Source: an uncultured Lachnospiraceae bacterium
GTDB taxonomy: Bacteria; Bacillota; Clostridia; Lachnospirales; Lachnospiraceae
Assembly (NCBI GenBank): GCA_910578605.1
Contig: CAJTQG010000001.1
Location: forward strand, 1-6,179
Direction of reading: 5' to 3'
Length of the DNA stretch: 6,179 nucleotides
Part shown: one piece after another, positions 1 through 6,016 of the stretch
How positions within the stretch are numbered: position 1 is the stretch's first letter
Layout: each line of letters opens with the position of its first letter
Program-made: the position numbers and the translations under genes
Notes under the pieces: generated by a model
Database searches by the model: none
What the model was told of the DNA's origin: nothing
Seen by the model: the letters and a program-made list of their open reading frames with translations, nothing else

Positions 1-10
1 GCCTTCTCCT
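1..10 (-). promoter_or_regulatory. Shine-Dalgarno of a gene starting just beyond the left edge
   Basis: Read on the minus strand, the last ten bases of the window are AGGAGAAGGC, a strong Shine-Dalgarno core (AGGAG) followed by five bases. The start codon would fall within the next few bases, outside the window. It lies 28 nt after the stop codon of the PocR-MCP gene, and positions 1-38 contain no hairpin with a U-tract. The off-window gene is therefore probably co-transcribed with the sensor. The start codon itself cannot be seen, so this is an inference. Confidence 0.5.
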
Positions 11-38
11 GTGTGCAATAAAATTTAAACAAGGATTA

Positions 39-818
39 TTATTTATTCACTTCTTCCATTTTTTCCATAATAGAAGTAAGTTGACTTAATGATACTTTGA
101 TAGAACTGTTTATATCAGCTGAATTACCTGCCAGTTCTCCCACTTTGGATGCGACAATGGCAAATCCCTTTCCCGCATCTCCTGCTCTTGCCGCCTCAAT
201 AGATGCATTCAGCGCCAATATTTTTTGATTTCTCTCTATCTTATCCAAATTTTTTGATTTTTCATTGATCGAATGTACACATTCCACTGCCTGGTTCACT
301 TCTTTGTCTAACACATCAATAACTCGGGAACTCTTTTTCTTAGTGTACTCAAAATTCACCATCATATTGATAATCTCACCAAGCAGATTGGCAGATGCCC
401 GAATCTCATCTTCACTTCTCACTGGAATTTTGCCTAGAGCACGTATGTATTCTTCTTCATCTATTCCCAATTCATTTGCCAGTCGACGAAACTGTTCTTC
501 ATCCGGTGGATTGGGTAAAATCTGCCCGCCAATTATCTTTCCGAGATACTGGCCCTCCACCATTATATCAATGCTGAAATCCATCAATCCTGCATGACAA
601 AAATATACACCTGTACATTCATTATCACACTTGACACATCGCCGTGAACCCTCACTGCTTCCTCTTGTATACTTCATGCAAAAATCTGTAAACCCTATCT
701 CTCCCGATATATAATTGCCTTCATTGTCCACTGCGATAGTTGCCATGCCGGTTGCTTTTGACCAATCGCTCATGATTCTATCTAGACGACTAACATCAAA
801 AAAGTCTTTGATATGCAT
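39..818 (-). CDS. PocR-domain sensor with minimal methyl-accepting chemotaxis signalling domain, cytoplasmic
   Basis: The protein is a soluble signal-transduction protein of about 259 residues. Residues about 5-155 match a PocR ligand-binding domain: a Cys-rich RRCVKCDNEC stretch, then YFCHAGLMDFSIDI, then the glycine-rich YLGKIIGGQILPNPP. PocR domains are PAS-like sensors named after the propanediol-utilisation regulator PocR. Residues about 160-259 are a helical segment with the conserved MCP hairpin tip (QKILALNASIEAARAGDAGKG, then FAIVA and VGELA), the part that contacts CheA and CheW in chemoreceptors. There is no signal peptide, membrane segment or HAMP domain, and only about 30-40 residues flank the tip on each side, far shorter than in classical MCPs, so methylation helices are probably absent. 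An ATG two codons upstream (824-822) is one base from the GGGAGG Shine-Dalgarno (831-826). The ATG at 818-816 has ideal 7-nt spacing and is preferred. It presumably reports a small cytoplasmic ligand to the chemotaxis array or to another partner; the ligand is unknown. The following gene, off-window, may be in the same operon. Confidence 0.88.
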   Translation of the reverse strand: MHIKDFFDVSRLDRIMSDWSKATGMATIAVDNEGNYISGEIGFTDFCMKYTRGSSEGSRRCVKCDNECTGVYFCHAGLMDFSIDIMVEGQYLGKIIGGQILPNPPDEEQFRRLANELGIDEEEYIRALGKIPVRSEDEIRASANLLGEIINMMVNFEYTKKKSSRVIDVLDKEVNQAVECVHSINEKSKNLDKIERNQKILALNASIEAARAGDAGKGFAIVASKVGELAGNSADINSSIKVSLSQLTSIMEKMEEVNK

Positions 819-825
819 TCCCATA

Positions 826-831
826 CCTCCC
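826..831 (-). promoter_or_regulatory. Shine-Dalgarno deciding the PocR-MCP start
   Basis: GGGAGG on the minus strand sits 7 nt before the ATG at 818-816 but only 1 nt before the in-frame ATG at 824-822. Ribosome spacing therefore favours the inner ATG, shortening the longest reading frame by two residues. Confidence 0.7.
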
Positions 832-873
832 AGTTCTGCTTTATCGTTTCGCTACAACATTTCCATAACATAT

Positions 874-902
874 AGTATAACACTCTTTTCATCTTTTTTC
901 TA
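874..902 (-). promoter_or_regulatory. Extended -10 sigma-A promoter for the PocR-MCP gene
   Basis: On the minus strand, TATACT (879-874, five of six consensus bases) is preceded by TGT (882-880), which makes an extended -10 element TGnTATACT. Exactly 17 nt upstream is TAGAAA (902-897, four of six bases of TTGACA). Initiation would fall near 867, giving a leader of about 50 nt before the start codon at 818. The remaining intergenic sequence between this element and the glycosidase stop at 1008 shows no strong terminator, so read-through from upstream is also possible. Confidence 0.6.
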
Positions 903-1007
903 GTAATTTCAGTGTATTTCCTTTTTTATTTTGCAGATAAAGCACATTATCCTATATTTGTCATGGATAGTTTGCCCCAAAAACGGCATGAATGGGAATA
1001 TAAAAAA

Positions 1008-2573
1008 TCAATGTCTTACCTGTACTTTATTGCTTGCTTTACTATAATACGTTTTTCCGCTTATTTTTTCGTATGCCTTTATCTGGTAATAATATTTTTT
1101 CTTCTTTTTCTTAAGCTCCACCAAAATATAATTTTTTTTCACCTTTTGAATCCGTTTAAACGGCCCCTTCTGTTTTCGGCTTCTATAAATTACATACCCA
1201 TCTGCATGTTTTACTTTCTTCCATGAGATTTTACAAGCTTTCTTTTGGTTTTTTACCTTGAGCCCTCTTGCCTTGGGGGGAAGCACCTTTACAGTAACTC
1301 TTTTTTCATTCGCTCCCGCCTTTAAGGTAATAACGGTTGTCCCTGCTCTTTTTCCAGCCACAATAAAATTCTTTTTCATTTTCAGCTTTTTTGAATTGAA
1401 TATTTTCCAGGAAACCTTTTGACTTGCACGGCTGGGCCATACGCTTACCTTTAATGCCTTTTGCTCTCCCGCTGTTATAGTAAGTCTGCTTACATTTACC
1501 TTTGGCTTTCTAAGCTGTTTTAAATAATTTTTCATCTCTTTTTTACATGCATCATTAGCCTTGATAAAGCGATAACTAAACAATACATAACCTTTACTTC
1601 CCTTTTTAGTAAGTTCCTTTATCTGGCCAGAAATCACATTGGTGCTTCTAGTCCACTGTAAATCCACATCGCTAGCCATACCTGCCCTGTAAAGTCCCAA
1701 TCCAATATACATAGGTGTATTATTTTGATTCAGCATATTCCATTCCTCTAAGCGGCTAGAAAAAAGGGAACATACTTTTCCATTCATCTTATATTGATTG
1801 CTCCAATAAATCTGGGGAATGATGTAATCCATATATCCTTTCTGTGACAGCCATGTGGAAATATCACAGCCTATACTTTCCGCATAAGAGCGCTCACCAG
1901 CAGGACTGACTCCAAAAACAACAGAGGAATCCTTCTTTTTAATTTGCCTATAAACCTCCCGAAGCATTTTATTTACATTTTGTTTTCTCTTGGCTACAGA
2001 CACTTTGGAGTAGGGCTGTCCTTCCCCTTTTGCCGGATAAAAATAGTCATCAAACTGAATGCCATCCACCTTGTATTTTACCACTATTTCCATAACCCCA
2101 TTTACAATGCGCTTTATTGTTGCTTCCTCTGCCGGATTATATATTTTGTCATATGTAATTCTATAGGGATTTATCCATGCATGAAAAGAAATCTTATGAC
2201 TGTGGGCAGCTTCAATCAGAATATGTAATGGATCATAATTTGGTATTCCCTTTGCCATATACTTGCTGAACTTAAAATTTTTGCTTGGATATATGGCATC
2301 ATCAAAGGCCCGCACTTGAAAATACACATGATTGATTCCATAAGACTGTAATTCCTCAAATAACAGATTTGCATTCTGCCTAAACTCACCCTCTGGCTTA
2401 TTGTACAAGCCCGCCGCCTCATAATCTAAAAAAGAAATCCACATTCCCCTCACCCCAGGGGTGCTTGCCTCCACATTTTCACTGTAACAGCCTATCCAAA
2501 GAACCAGCAAATAGGCTATCAAAACCATTTGAACCAATCTTCTCCCTGAATTTCTCACTTGCTTCTCTTCCAT
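1008..2573 (-). CDS. Secreted GHL10-family (DUF187/YngK-like) glycosidase with Ig-like and FN3-like C-terminal modules
   Basis: The 521-residue protein begins with a basic n-region (RNSGRR) and a hydrophobic stretch at about 13-28, so it is exported. Cleavage by signal peptidase I after VEA36 is plausible; C29 is a possible but poor lipobox because the -3 residue is Trp. Residues 40-350 form a glycosyl-hydrolase-like family 10 barrel (PF02638): VRGMWISF (41-48), YFQVRAFDDAIYPS (84-97), HAWINPYR (131-138), DGIQFDDYFYP (170-180, with the likely catalytic acidic pair D175/D176), FGVSPAG (220-226) and DYIIPQIYW (249-257). Known relatives include E. coli DigH, which acts on denuded peptidoglycan glycans, and B. 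subtilis YngK; the substrate here is not known. Residues about 358-431 resemble a bacterial Ig-like (Big_2-type) domain, and about 433-521 an FN3-like module (ISWKKVKHADGYVIYRS). The C-terminal module is extremely lysine-rich. The ATG at 2573 has AAAGGA 11 nt upstream, a rather long spacing. A surface or cell-wall role is inferred. Confidence 0.88.
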   Translation of the reverse strand: MEEKQVRNSGRRLVQMVLIAYLLVLWIGCYSENVEASTPGVRGMWISFLDYEAAGLYNKPEGEFRQNANLLFEELQSYGINHVYFQVRAFDDAIYPSKNFKFSKYMAKGIPNYDPLHILIEAAHSHKISFHAWINPYRITYDKIYNPAEEATIKRIVNGVMEIVVKYKVDGIQFDDYFYPAKGEGQPYSKVSVAKRKQNVNKMLREVYRQIKKKDSSVVFGVSPAGERSYAESIGCDISTWLSQKGYMDYIIPQIYWSNQYKMNGKVCSLFSSRLEEWNMLNQNNTPMYIGLGLYRAGMASDVDLQWTRSTNVISGQIKELTKKGSKGYVLFSYRFIKANDACKKEMKNYLKQLRKPKVNVSRLTITAGEQKALKVSVWPSRASQKVSWKIFNSKKLKMKKNFIVAGKRAGTTVITLKAGANEKRVTVKVLPPKARGLKVKNQKKACKISWKKVKHADGYVIYRSRKQKGPFKRIQKVKKNYILVELKKKKKKYYYQIKAYEKISGKTYYSKASNKVQVRH

Positions 2574-2605
2574 ACTTATTAGTATCCTTTCTTTTTTTCT
2601 TGTAC

Positions 2606-2647
2606 AATAAAATAAAATCAGAGCAGGCTTTGTGTGAATCCTACTCT
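2606..2647 (-). terminator. Rho-independent terminator-like hairpin between rpoD and the glycosidase gene
   Basis: On the minus strand, AGAGTAGG (2647-2640) pairs with CCTGCTCT (2627-2620) as an 8-bp stem with one G-U pair and a 12-nt loop. It is followed by the U-rich tail GATTTTATTTTATT (2619-2606). It lies 134 nt after the rpoD stop and 33 nt before the glycosidase start, so it most likely ends the rpoD transcript. No well-matched sigma-A promoter was found between it and the glycosidase start, so that gene may depend on incomplete termination or on a promoter I cannot recognise. Confidence 0.55.
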
Positions 2648-2739
2648 TTGTTTTCTCATTTTATTTTATGTTATTTTCTCATTTTCTTATCTACTATCTA
2701 TGTGACAAATTCTTGTATTATCTATCCCTTGATATTTTT

Positions 2740-2772
2740 ATTACTCCGACTATAGGAAATAGCCGAAGTAAT
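2740..2772 (-). other. 14-bp stem-loop in the rpoD 3' untranslated region
   Basis: Starting 8 nt after the rpoD stop codon, minus-strand ATTACTTCGGCTAT (2772-2759) pairs over its full 14 bp with ATAGTCGGAGTAAT (2753-2740) around a 5-nt loop. Two of the pairs are G-U as minus-strand RNA but become A-C mismatches in plus-strand RNA, so the structure favours a minus-strand transcript. It is followed by an A-tract, not a U-tract, so it is not a classical terminator. A role as an mRNA-stabilising or 3'-end processing structure for rpoD is inferred. Confidence 0.6.
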
Positions 2773-2780
2773 ATTATTTG

Positions 2781-3917
2781 TTACATTAAAAAATCTTTGA
2801 TTTTTTTGCTTCTCACAGGATTGCGCAGCTTCCTCAATGCCTTTGCTTCTATCTGGCGGATTCTCTCTCTTGTCACATTAAATTCTTTGCCCACCTCTTC
2901 TAGAGTTCTCGGATGCCCGTCCTCCAAGCCAAAGCGAAGCACAATTACCTGCTTTTCCCGCTCCTTTAAATCACCTAACAGAATATCAATATGTTCACGC
3001 AGCATTACGGATTCAATATTTGCTTCCGGCGTAACTGTGTTATTATCTGCCACAAAATCTCCTAGATTTGAATCATCTTCCTCACCGATAGGTGTCTCCA
3101 GGGAAGCCGGCTCCCTTGCAATCTGCATAATCTCCAGCACCTTTTCCTCACTCATATCCAATGCCACAGCCAATTCCTGCGTGGAGGGCTCATAGCCAAG
3201 CTCCAAGGTAAGCTTCCTCTGCATTTTTGACATGCGGTTGATTGTCTCCACCATATGAACAGGAACACGAATTGTTCTGGCCTGGTCTGCCAGTGCTCTT
3301 GTGACTGACTGACGAATCCACCATGTCGCATAAGTACTTAATTTATAACCCTTTTCATAGTCAAACTTTTCTACCCCCTTAATCAATCCAAGGTTCCCCT
3401 CCTGCACTAAATCCAAAAAGCTCATGCCTCTGCCGGTATATCTTTTGGCAATGCTGACAACAAGACGAAGATTGGCTTCTATCAATCTTTCCTTTGCCAC
3501 CTCATCCCCCTCAGACTTTCTTTTTGCCAGCCTAGTTTCCTCCTCGGGAGATAACAACGGTACTGTGCCAATTTCTTTTAAATACATGCGCACAGGATCC
3601 TCTGTGCCAATTCCCTCCAGCAAATCAATTGCCTCTAAATCAATGTTTTCCTCCAAATCATCGGAAAAATCTTCATCCTCTGGCTCCAATACCAGATCTT
3701 CACTTCCAAGCAGTTCCTCATCAATACTTGGAACTACCTCTATTTTTTTATCTTCCATATATTGATAAACAGCTTCCATTTGTTCTACATTTAATGGGGA
3801 ATCCTTAAAAAACTTATCGATTTCTTTCGTCTCTAATATGTTCTTCTTGGATTTACCAATTTCTACAAGCTTATCCAATTTCTCCATAAAGCTGCTTTTT
3901 TCTTTTTCCTTTTCCAC
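2781..3917 (-). CDS. rpoD: RNA polymerase sigma factor, RpoD/SigA type
   Basis: The gene encodes a sigma-70 family factor that directs RNA polymerase to -35/-10 promoters. From the start chosen here it has 378 residues, a normal length for SigA of Firmicutes. Residue numbers below use this start. The N-terminal 1.1-like segment (about 13-60) is followed by an acidic linker (about 65-98). Region 1.2 is DPVRMYLKEIG (107-117). Region 2 runs from about 145 to 216 and includes NLRLVVSIAKRY, the core-binding FLDLVQEGNLGLIKGVEKFDY, and the -10 melting/recognition STYATWWIRQSVTRALADQ. Region 3 runs about 225-300, and region 4 (about 314-367) ends with the -35 binding helix-turn-helix TLEEVGKEFNVTRERIRQIE. 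Start choice: GTG at 3917 has AAGGA 9 nt upstream. The longer GTG start at 3944 has its G-run only 2 nt away, and ATG at 3887 has no Shine-Dalgarno. It has its own consensus promoter, and no dnaG gene precedes it, which is unusual. It could be the primary sigma factor or a second RpoD-like paralogue. Confidence 0.93.
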   Translation of the reverse strand: MEKEKEKSSFMEKLDKLVEIGKSKKNILETKEIDKFFKDSPLNVEQMEAVYQYMEDKKIEVVPSIDEELLGSEDLVLEPEDEDFSDDLEENIDLEAIDLLEGIGTEDPVRMYLKEIGTVPLLSPEEETRLAKRKSEGDEVAKERLIEANLRLVVSIAKRYTGRGMSFLDLVQEGNLGLIKGVEKFDYEKGYKLSTYATWWIRQSVTRALADQARTIRVPVHMVETINRMSKMQRKLTLELGYEPSTQELAVALDMSEEKVLEIMQIAREPASLETPIGEEDDSNLGDFVADNNTVTPEANIESVMLREHIDILLGDLKEREKQVIVLRFGLEDGHPRTLEEVGKEFNVTRERIRQIEAKALRKLRNPVRSKKIKDFLM

Positions 3918-3998
3918 AAAAACCTTTCCTTTCTTAAAATCCACTTCCCCCTGCAGATTTCAAACCATATATTTTCATTATCCCTTACACGGTGCAAC

Positions 3999-4027
3999 AT
4001 TATACACAAAAAAACAGCTAGTGTAAA
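3999..4027 (-). promoter_or_regulatory. Consensus sigma-A promoter of rpoD
   Basis: On the minus strand, TTTACA (4027-4022, five of six of the -35 consensus) is separated by exactly 17 nt from a perfect TATAAT (4004-3999). Initiation would fall near 3992, leaving a leader of about 75 nt to the GTG at 3917 or about 48 nt to the GTG at 3944. The -35 box coincides with the loop of the upstream gene's terminator and the spacer contains that terminator's T-tract. The promoter matches sigma-A specificity, so rpoD may be autoregulated. Confidence 0.8.
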
Positions 4028-4034
4028 CCAGCTA
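4008..4034 (-). terminator. Rho-independent terminator of the lipid kinase gene
   Basis: On the minus strand, TAGCTGG (4034-4028) pairs with CTAGCTG (4021-4015) as a 7-bp stem with two G-U pairs and a 6-nt loop, TTTACA, followed immediately by seven T (4014-4008). It ends 86 nt downstream of the lipid kinase stop. The stem is short, so termination may be partial. The hairpin physically overlaps the rpoD promoter. Confidence 0.65.
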
Positions 4035-4093
4035 TCCACTTTTTTTTCAAATTTGTCATTTTTTATTATAAAATGTCGCATTTTTGTGCTTAT

Positions 4094-5005
4094 TTATAAC
4101 AATTTTGCCGTGTTCTGCTCAATCCCTGACATAATTTGAATTGCTTTTCTATGGTTTACTATTTCTACCTCTGTGTGATTGCCGCCAAATTCTCCGTCAA
4201 TCGTCCAAGGTATCTCTATATTTGAATGTATTACCAGCTTAGATGTCTTAAACGAAAGAATGGCATCATTGCTTTGCTCCATTCCAATGGCTACACTGAT
4301 AATATTTTGATAATCCATTACTGACGTTGGCACCTTGATTAAATTCACCTCAAACAATCCGTCATTCATATTGATATCCTTCCCTGTAAGTCCTTTAAAG
4401 CCACCAACAGAATAAGAATTGGTAATCATACATAATATAAATCTGCCATCCACCACTTCATCGTCATGCTCTATTGTAACAGAATAGGCTTTCAAGGAAC
4501 CAAGCTGCTTGATTCCTTCTATAATGTATGCCTGATGCCCCAACAAATTTTTCTTCTCCTGGGGAGTCAGATAAGACACCTCCGTAAATGCTCCAAAACC
4601 GGCTACATAAGTAAAATATCTGCCGTTCATACTTCCTATATCAACGGAATAGGGGGTACCATTGATAGCGGTTAGGGCTGCTTTTCTCATATTTTTAGGC
4701 AATTGAATACTGGATGCAAAATCATTGGTGGAGCCTGCAGGAATATAGCCTATCAATGGCTTTTCCATATATCCCATTAAACCGGTTACCACTTCATTTA
4801 ATGTGCCGTCTCCGCCGCTGCATACAATTCTGTCAAAACGATATGCATTTTTTTCTATGTATTTCCTTGCATCCTGAGCCTCCTGCGTTGGACGCACCTC
4901 CACACAATATCCGCTTTTTACAAAGCAATCCAAAATGGCCGACAAGTGAGTTTTTATTCTTTCTTTCCCTGACCTTGGATTATAAATAAATAATAAACGC
5001 TCCAT
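4094..5005 (-). CDS. Diacylglycerol/lipid kinase, DagK (YegS/BmrU) family
   Basis: The protein has 303 residues, typical for soluble bacterial lipid kinases. These enzymes use ATP to phosphorylate diacylglycerol or related lipids at the inner face of the membrane, returning diacylglycerol to phospholipid synthesis. Diagnostic motifs are the N-terminal LLFIYNPRSGK (4-14), the nucleotide-binding glycine-rich CSGGDGTLNEV (62-72), YIPAGSTNDFA (87-97), and the C-terminal WTIDGEF (267-273) with the conserved acidic DGE. The layout is an alpha/beta nucleotide-binding N-domain followed by a beta-sandwich C-domain, with no membrane helices. The ATG at 5005-5003 has AGGAG 6 nt upstream. It lies 126 nt downstream of the lipoprotein gene with no clear terminator or promoter between, so co-transcription is possible. 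A hairpin terminator follows it. In Firmicutes, DgkB is the member that recycles diacylglycerol released by lipoteichoic acid synthesis, but the exact lipid substrate cannot be settled from sequence alone. Confidence 0.92.
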   Translation of the reverse strand: MERLLFIYNPRSGKERIKTHLSAILDCFVKSGYCVEVRPTQEAQDARKYIEKNAYRFDRIVCSGGDGTLNEVVTGLMGYMEKPLIGYIPAGSTNDFASSIQLPKNMRKAALTAINGTPYSVDIGSMNGRYFTYVAGFGAFTEVSYLTPQEKKNLLGHQAYIIEGIKQLGSLKAYSVTIEHDDEVVDGRFILCMITNSYSVGGFKGLTGKDINMNDGLFEVNLIKVPTSVMDYQNIISVAIGMEQSNDAILSFKTSKLVIHSNIEIPWTIDGEFGGNHTEVEIVNHRKAIQIMSGIEQNTAKLL

Positions 5006-5131
5006 ATTCTTCTCCTATATTTGCATTGGCAGAGGAAACCCCATTCATTCCCTATGACCTACCAAGGCTTTCCCATTTCAAAAACTTCAATACTATACTA
5101 TGTAGGGGACAACACTCTGTTTCACTCATTT

Positions 5132-5689
5132 TTATTTTTGCAAAACCCTTTTCATTGTATTACAGCCAATATCATTTTGCTCTCTAGCTGTATTCAAATC
5201 CGTAATCTCCTCTTTATCTCCCAGAATAAACAAAGCCACATAGGAATCATATCGAATCACTTTGGAACCCTGCACCATCCAATCATTCTTTTTCCCTTCC
5301 GATGCCCGATTCACCAAACTGTTGCGGTATTTATTTAAAGCCACCTCAATCTGGTCAGCCATATCCTTGGAGCCGGAAAACACGGCACATACCTCTGGAG
5401 TATCACCCTTTGCAGTTATCACATATGCCTCCTCGTACATGCCAGTTCCAATAGAAAACTTCTGCTCTATCTGGGTTGCACTTAACTGCTCTGTGGGAAC
5501 AAAGGAGGCGCCGTAAGCCAGCTTTACCTCCTGTGCAATAGCATCCACACCTATATCCTGAGTGGAAACCATCTCCACATCTGATGGTGCTGTTGTATTT
5601 TCCACATCGACACTTTTTTGGCATGCTGAAAAAACACATGCCGTTGCCAACATTGTTACCATTGCCATCCATTTTATTCTATTTTTCAT
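5132..5689 (-). CDS. DUF4358-type lipoprotein
   Basis: The gene encodes a small exported protein of 185 residues. A basic start (MKNRIK) and a hydrophobic segment (about 7-22) end in the lipobox-like VFSAC, making Cys23 the likely lipidated residue; Phe at -3 is less common than Leu. A short Thr/Ser-containing linker follows, then a domain from about 40 to 180 resembling DUF4358: EEAYVITAKGDTPEVCAVFSG, a helix DMADQIEVALNKYRNSL, and RYDSYVALFILGDKEE. DUF4358 proteins are widespread, uncharacterised lipoproteins of Lachnospiraceae and relatives, so no function is proposed. The reading frame extends upstream to a TTG at 5728, but that extension (CTRKERKILGKR) would put a hydrophilic stretch before the signal peptide. 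The ATG at 5689 has AGGT 6 nt upstream and gives a standard signal peptide, so it is preferred. It is preceded by a long AT-rich non-coding region and followed after 126 nt by the lipid kinase gene. Confidence 0.82.
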   Translation of the reverse strand: MKNRIKWMAMVTMLATACVFSACQKSVDVENTTAPSDVEMVSTQDIGVDAIAQEVKLAYGASFVPTEQLSATQIEQKFSIGTGMYEEAYVITAKGDTPEVCAVFSGSKDMADQIEVALNKYRNSLVNRASEGKKNDWMVQGSKVIRYDSYVALFILGDKEEITDLNTAREQNDIGCNTMKRVLQK

Positions 5690-5778
5690 TCTTTTACCTA
5701 AAATTTTCCTTTCCTTCCTGGTGCACAAGGTATTTTCCGTTCTCTATTATCTCCCTATGTGCCTTACTTTATTCTTCT

Positions 5779-5808
5779 ATTTTATCTAAATTATCTCAAT
5801 GCCGACAA
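5779..5808 (-). promoter_or_regulatory. Possible promoter of the lipoprotein gene (weak)
   Basis: On the minus strand, TTGTCG (5808-5803, four of six bases) lies 18 nt upstream of TAAAAT (5784-5779, five of six bases). Initiation would be near 5772, leaving a leader of about 80 nt. The match is moderate, and in DNA this AT-rich chance matches are common. Other promoters further upstream cannot be excluded. Confidence 0.3.
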
Positions 5809-6016
5809 ACGGATATATTTCATATTAAACTCCATTAAGCTCATTTTCATTTATACACTTCATACTATCTGCTTATCTCATTGAATATTTAAACTAAAAT
5901 CCATTTTTTAAAATCTGTTTGCCTATTACAGTTCTTCAATCAATATCTTTTCTTTCATAACACCTTATACATGTTCTATTACTTATGCAATACTTATTAC
6001 TAATTGACTACTTGTT

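Noticed and set aside
958..1000. Hairpin candidates after the glycosidase stop as a terminator
   Set aside because: Only 4-5 bp stems such as TGCC/GGCA are possible, and no U-tract follows on the minus strand.
912..1226. Plus-strand open frame of 104 codons over the glycosidase 3' end and the intergenic region
   Set aside because: It is mostly the antisense of the lysine-rich glycosidase C-terminus, which yields the Phe/Leu-rich translation. It shows no family resemblance and overlaps a well-supported gene.
2668..3195. Plus-strand open frame of 175 codons antisense to the rpoD 3' half
   Set aside because: rpoD is unambiguous on the other strand. The translation is Ser/Phe-rich with no recognisable domain, as expected of a shadow frame.
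3863..4081. Minus-strand frame of 72 codons overlapping the rpoD start and its promoter
   Set aside because: It runs through the terminator and promoter and continues out of frame into rpoD. Its start (ATG at 4081) has no Shine-Dalgarno and the product resembles nothing known.
4065..4090. Second TATAAT (4070-4065) just after the lipid kinase stop as an extra rpoD promoter
   Set aside because: No acceptable -35 hexamer is found at 16-18 nt, and transcripts starting there would meet the terminator at 4034-4008.
5006..5131. Promoter between the lipoprotein and lipid kinase genes
   Set aside because: A TATAGT is present, but no -35 hexamer or TG extension lies at the right distance, so I could not support a separate promoter.
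5403..5672. Minus-strand frame of 89 codons inside the lipoprotein gene, Cys- and Gly-rich
   Set aside because: It is an alternate frame of the lipoprotein gene, whose own frame has a signal peptide, lipobox and DUF4358-like pattern. The cysteines are a by-product of codon frame.
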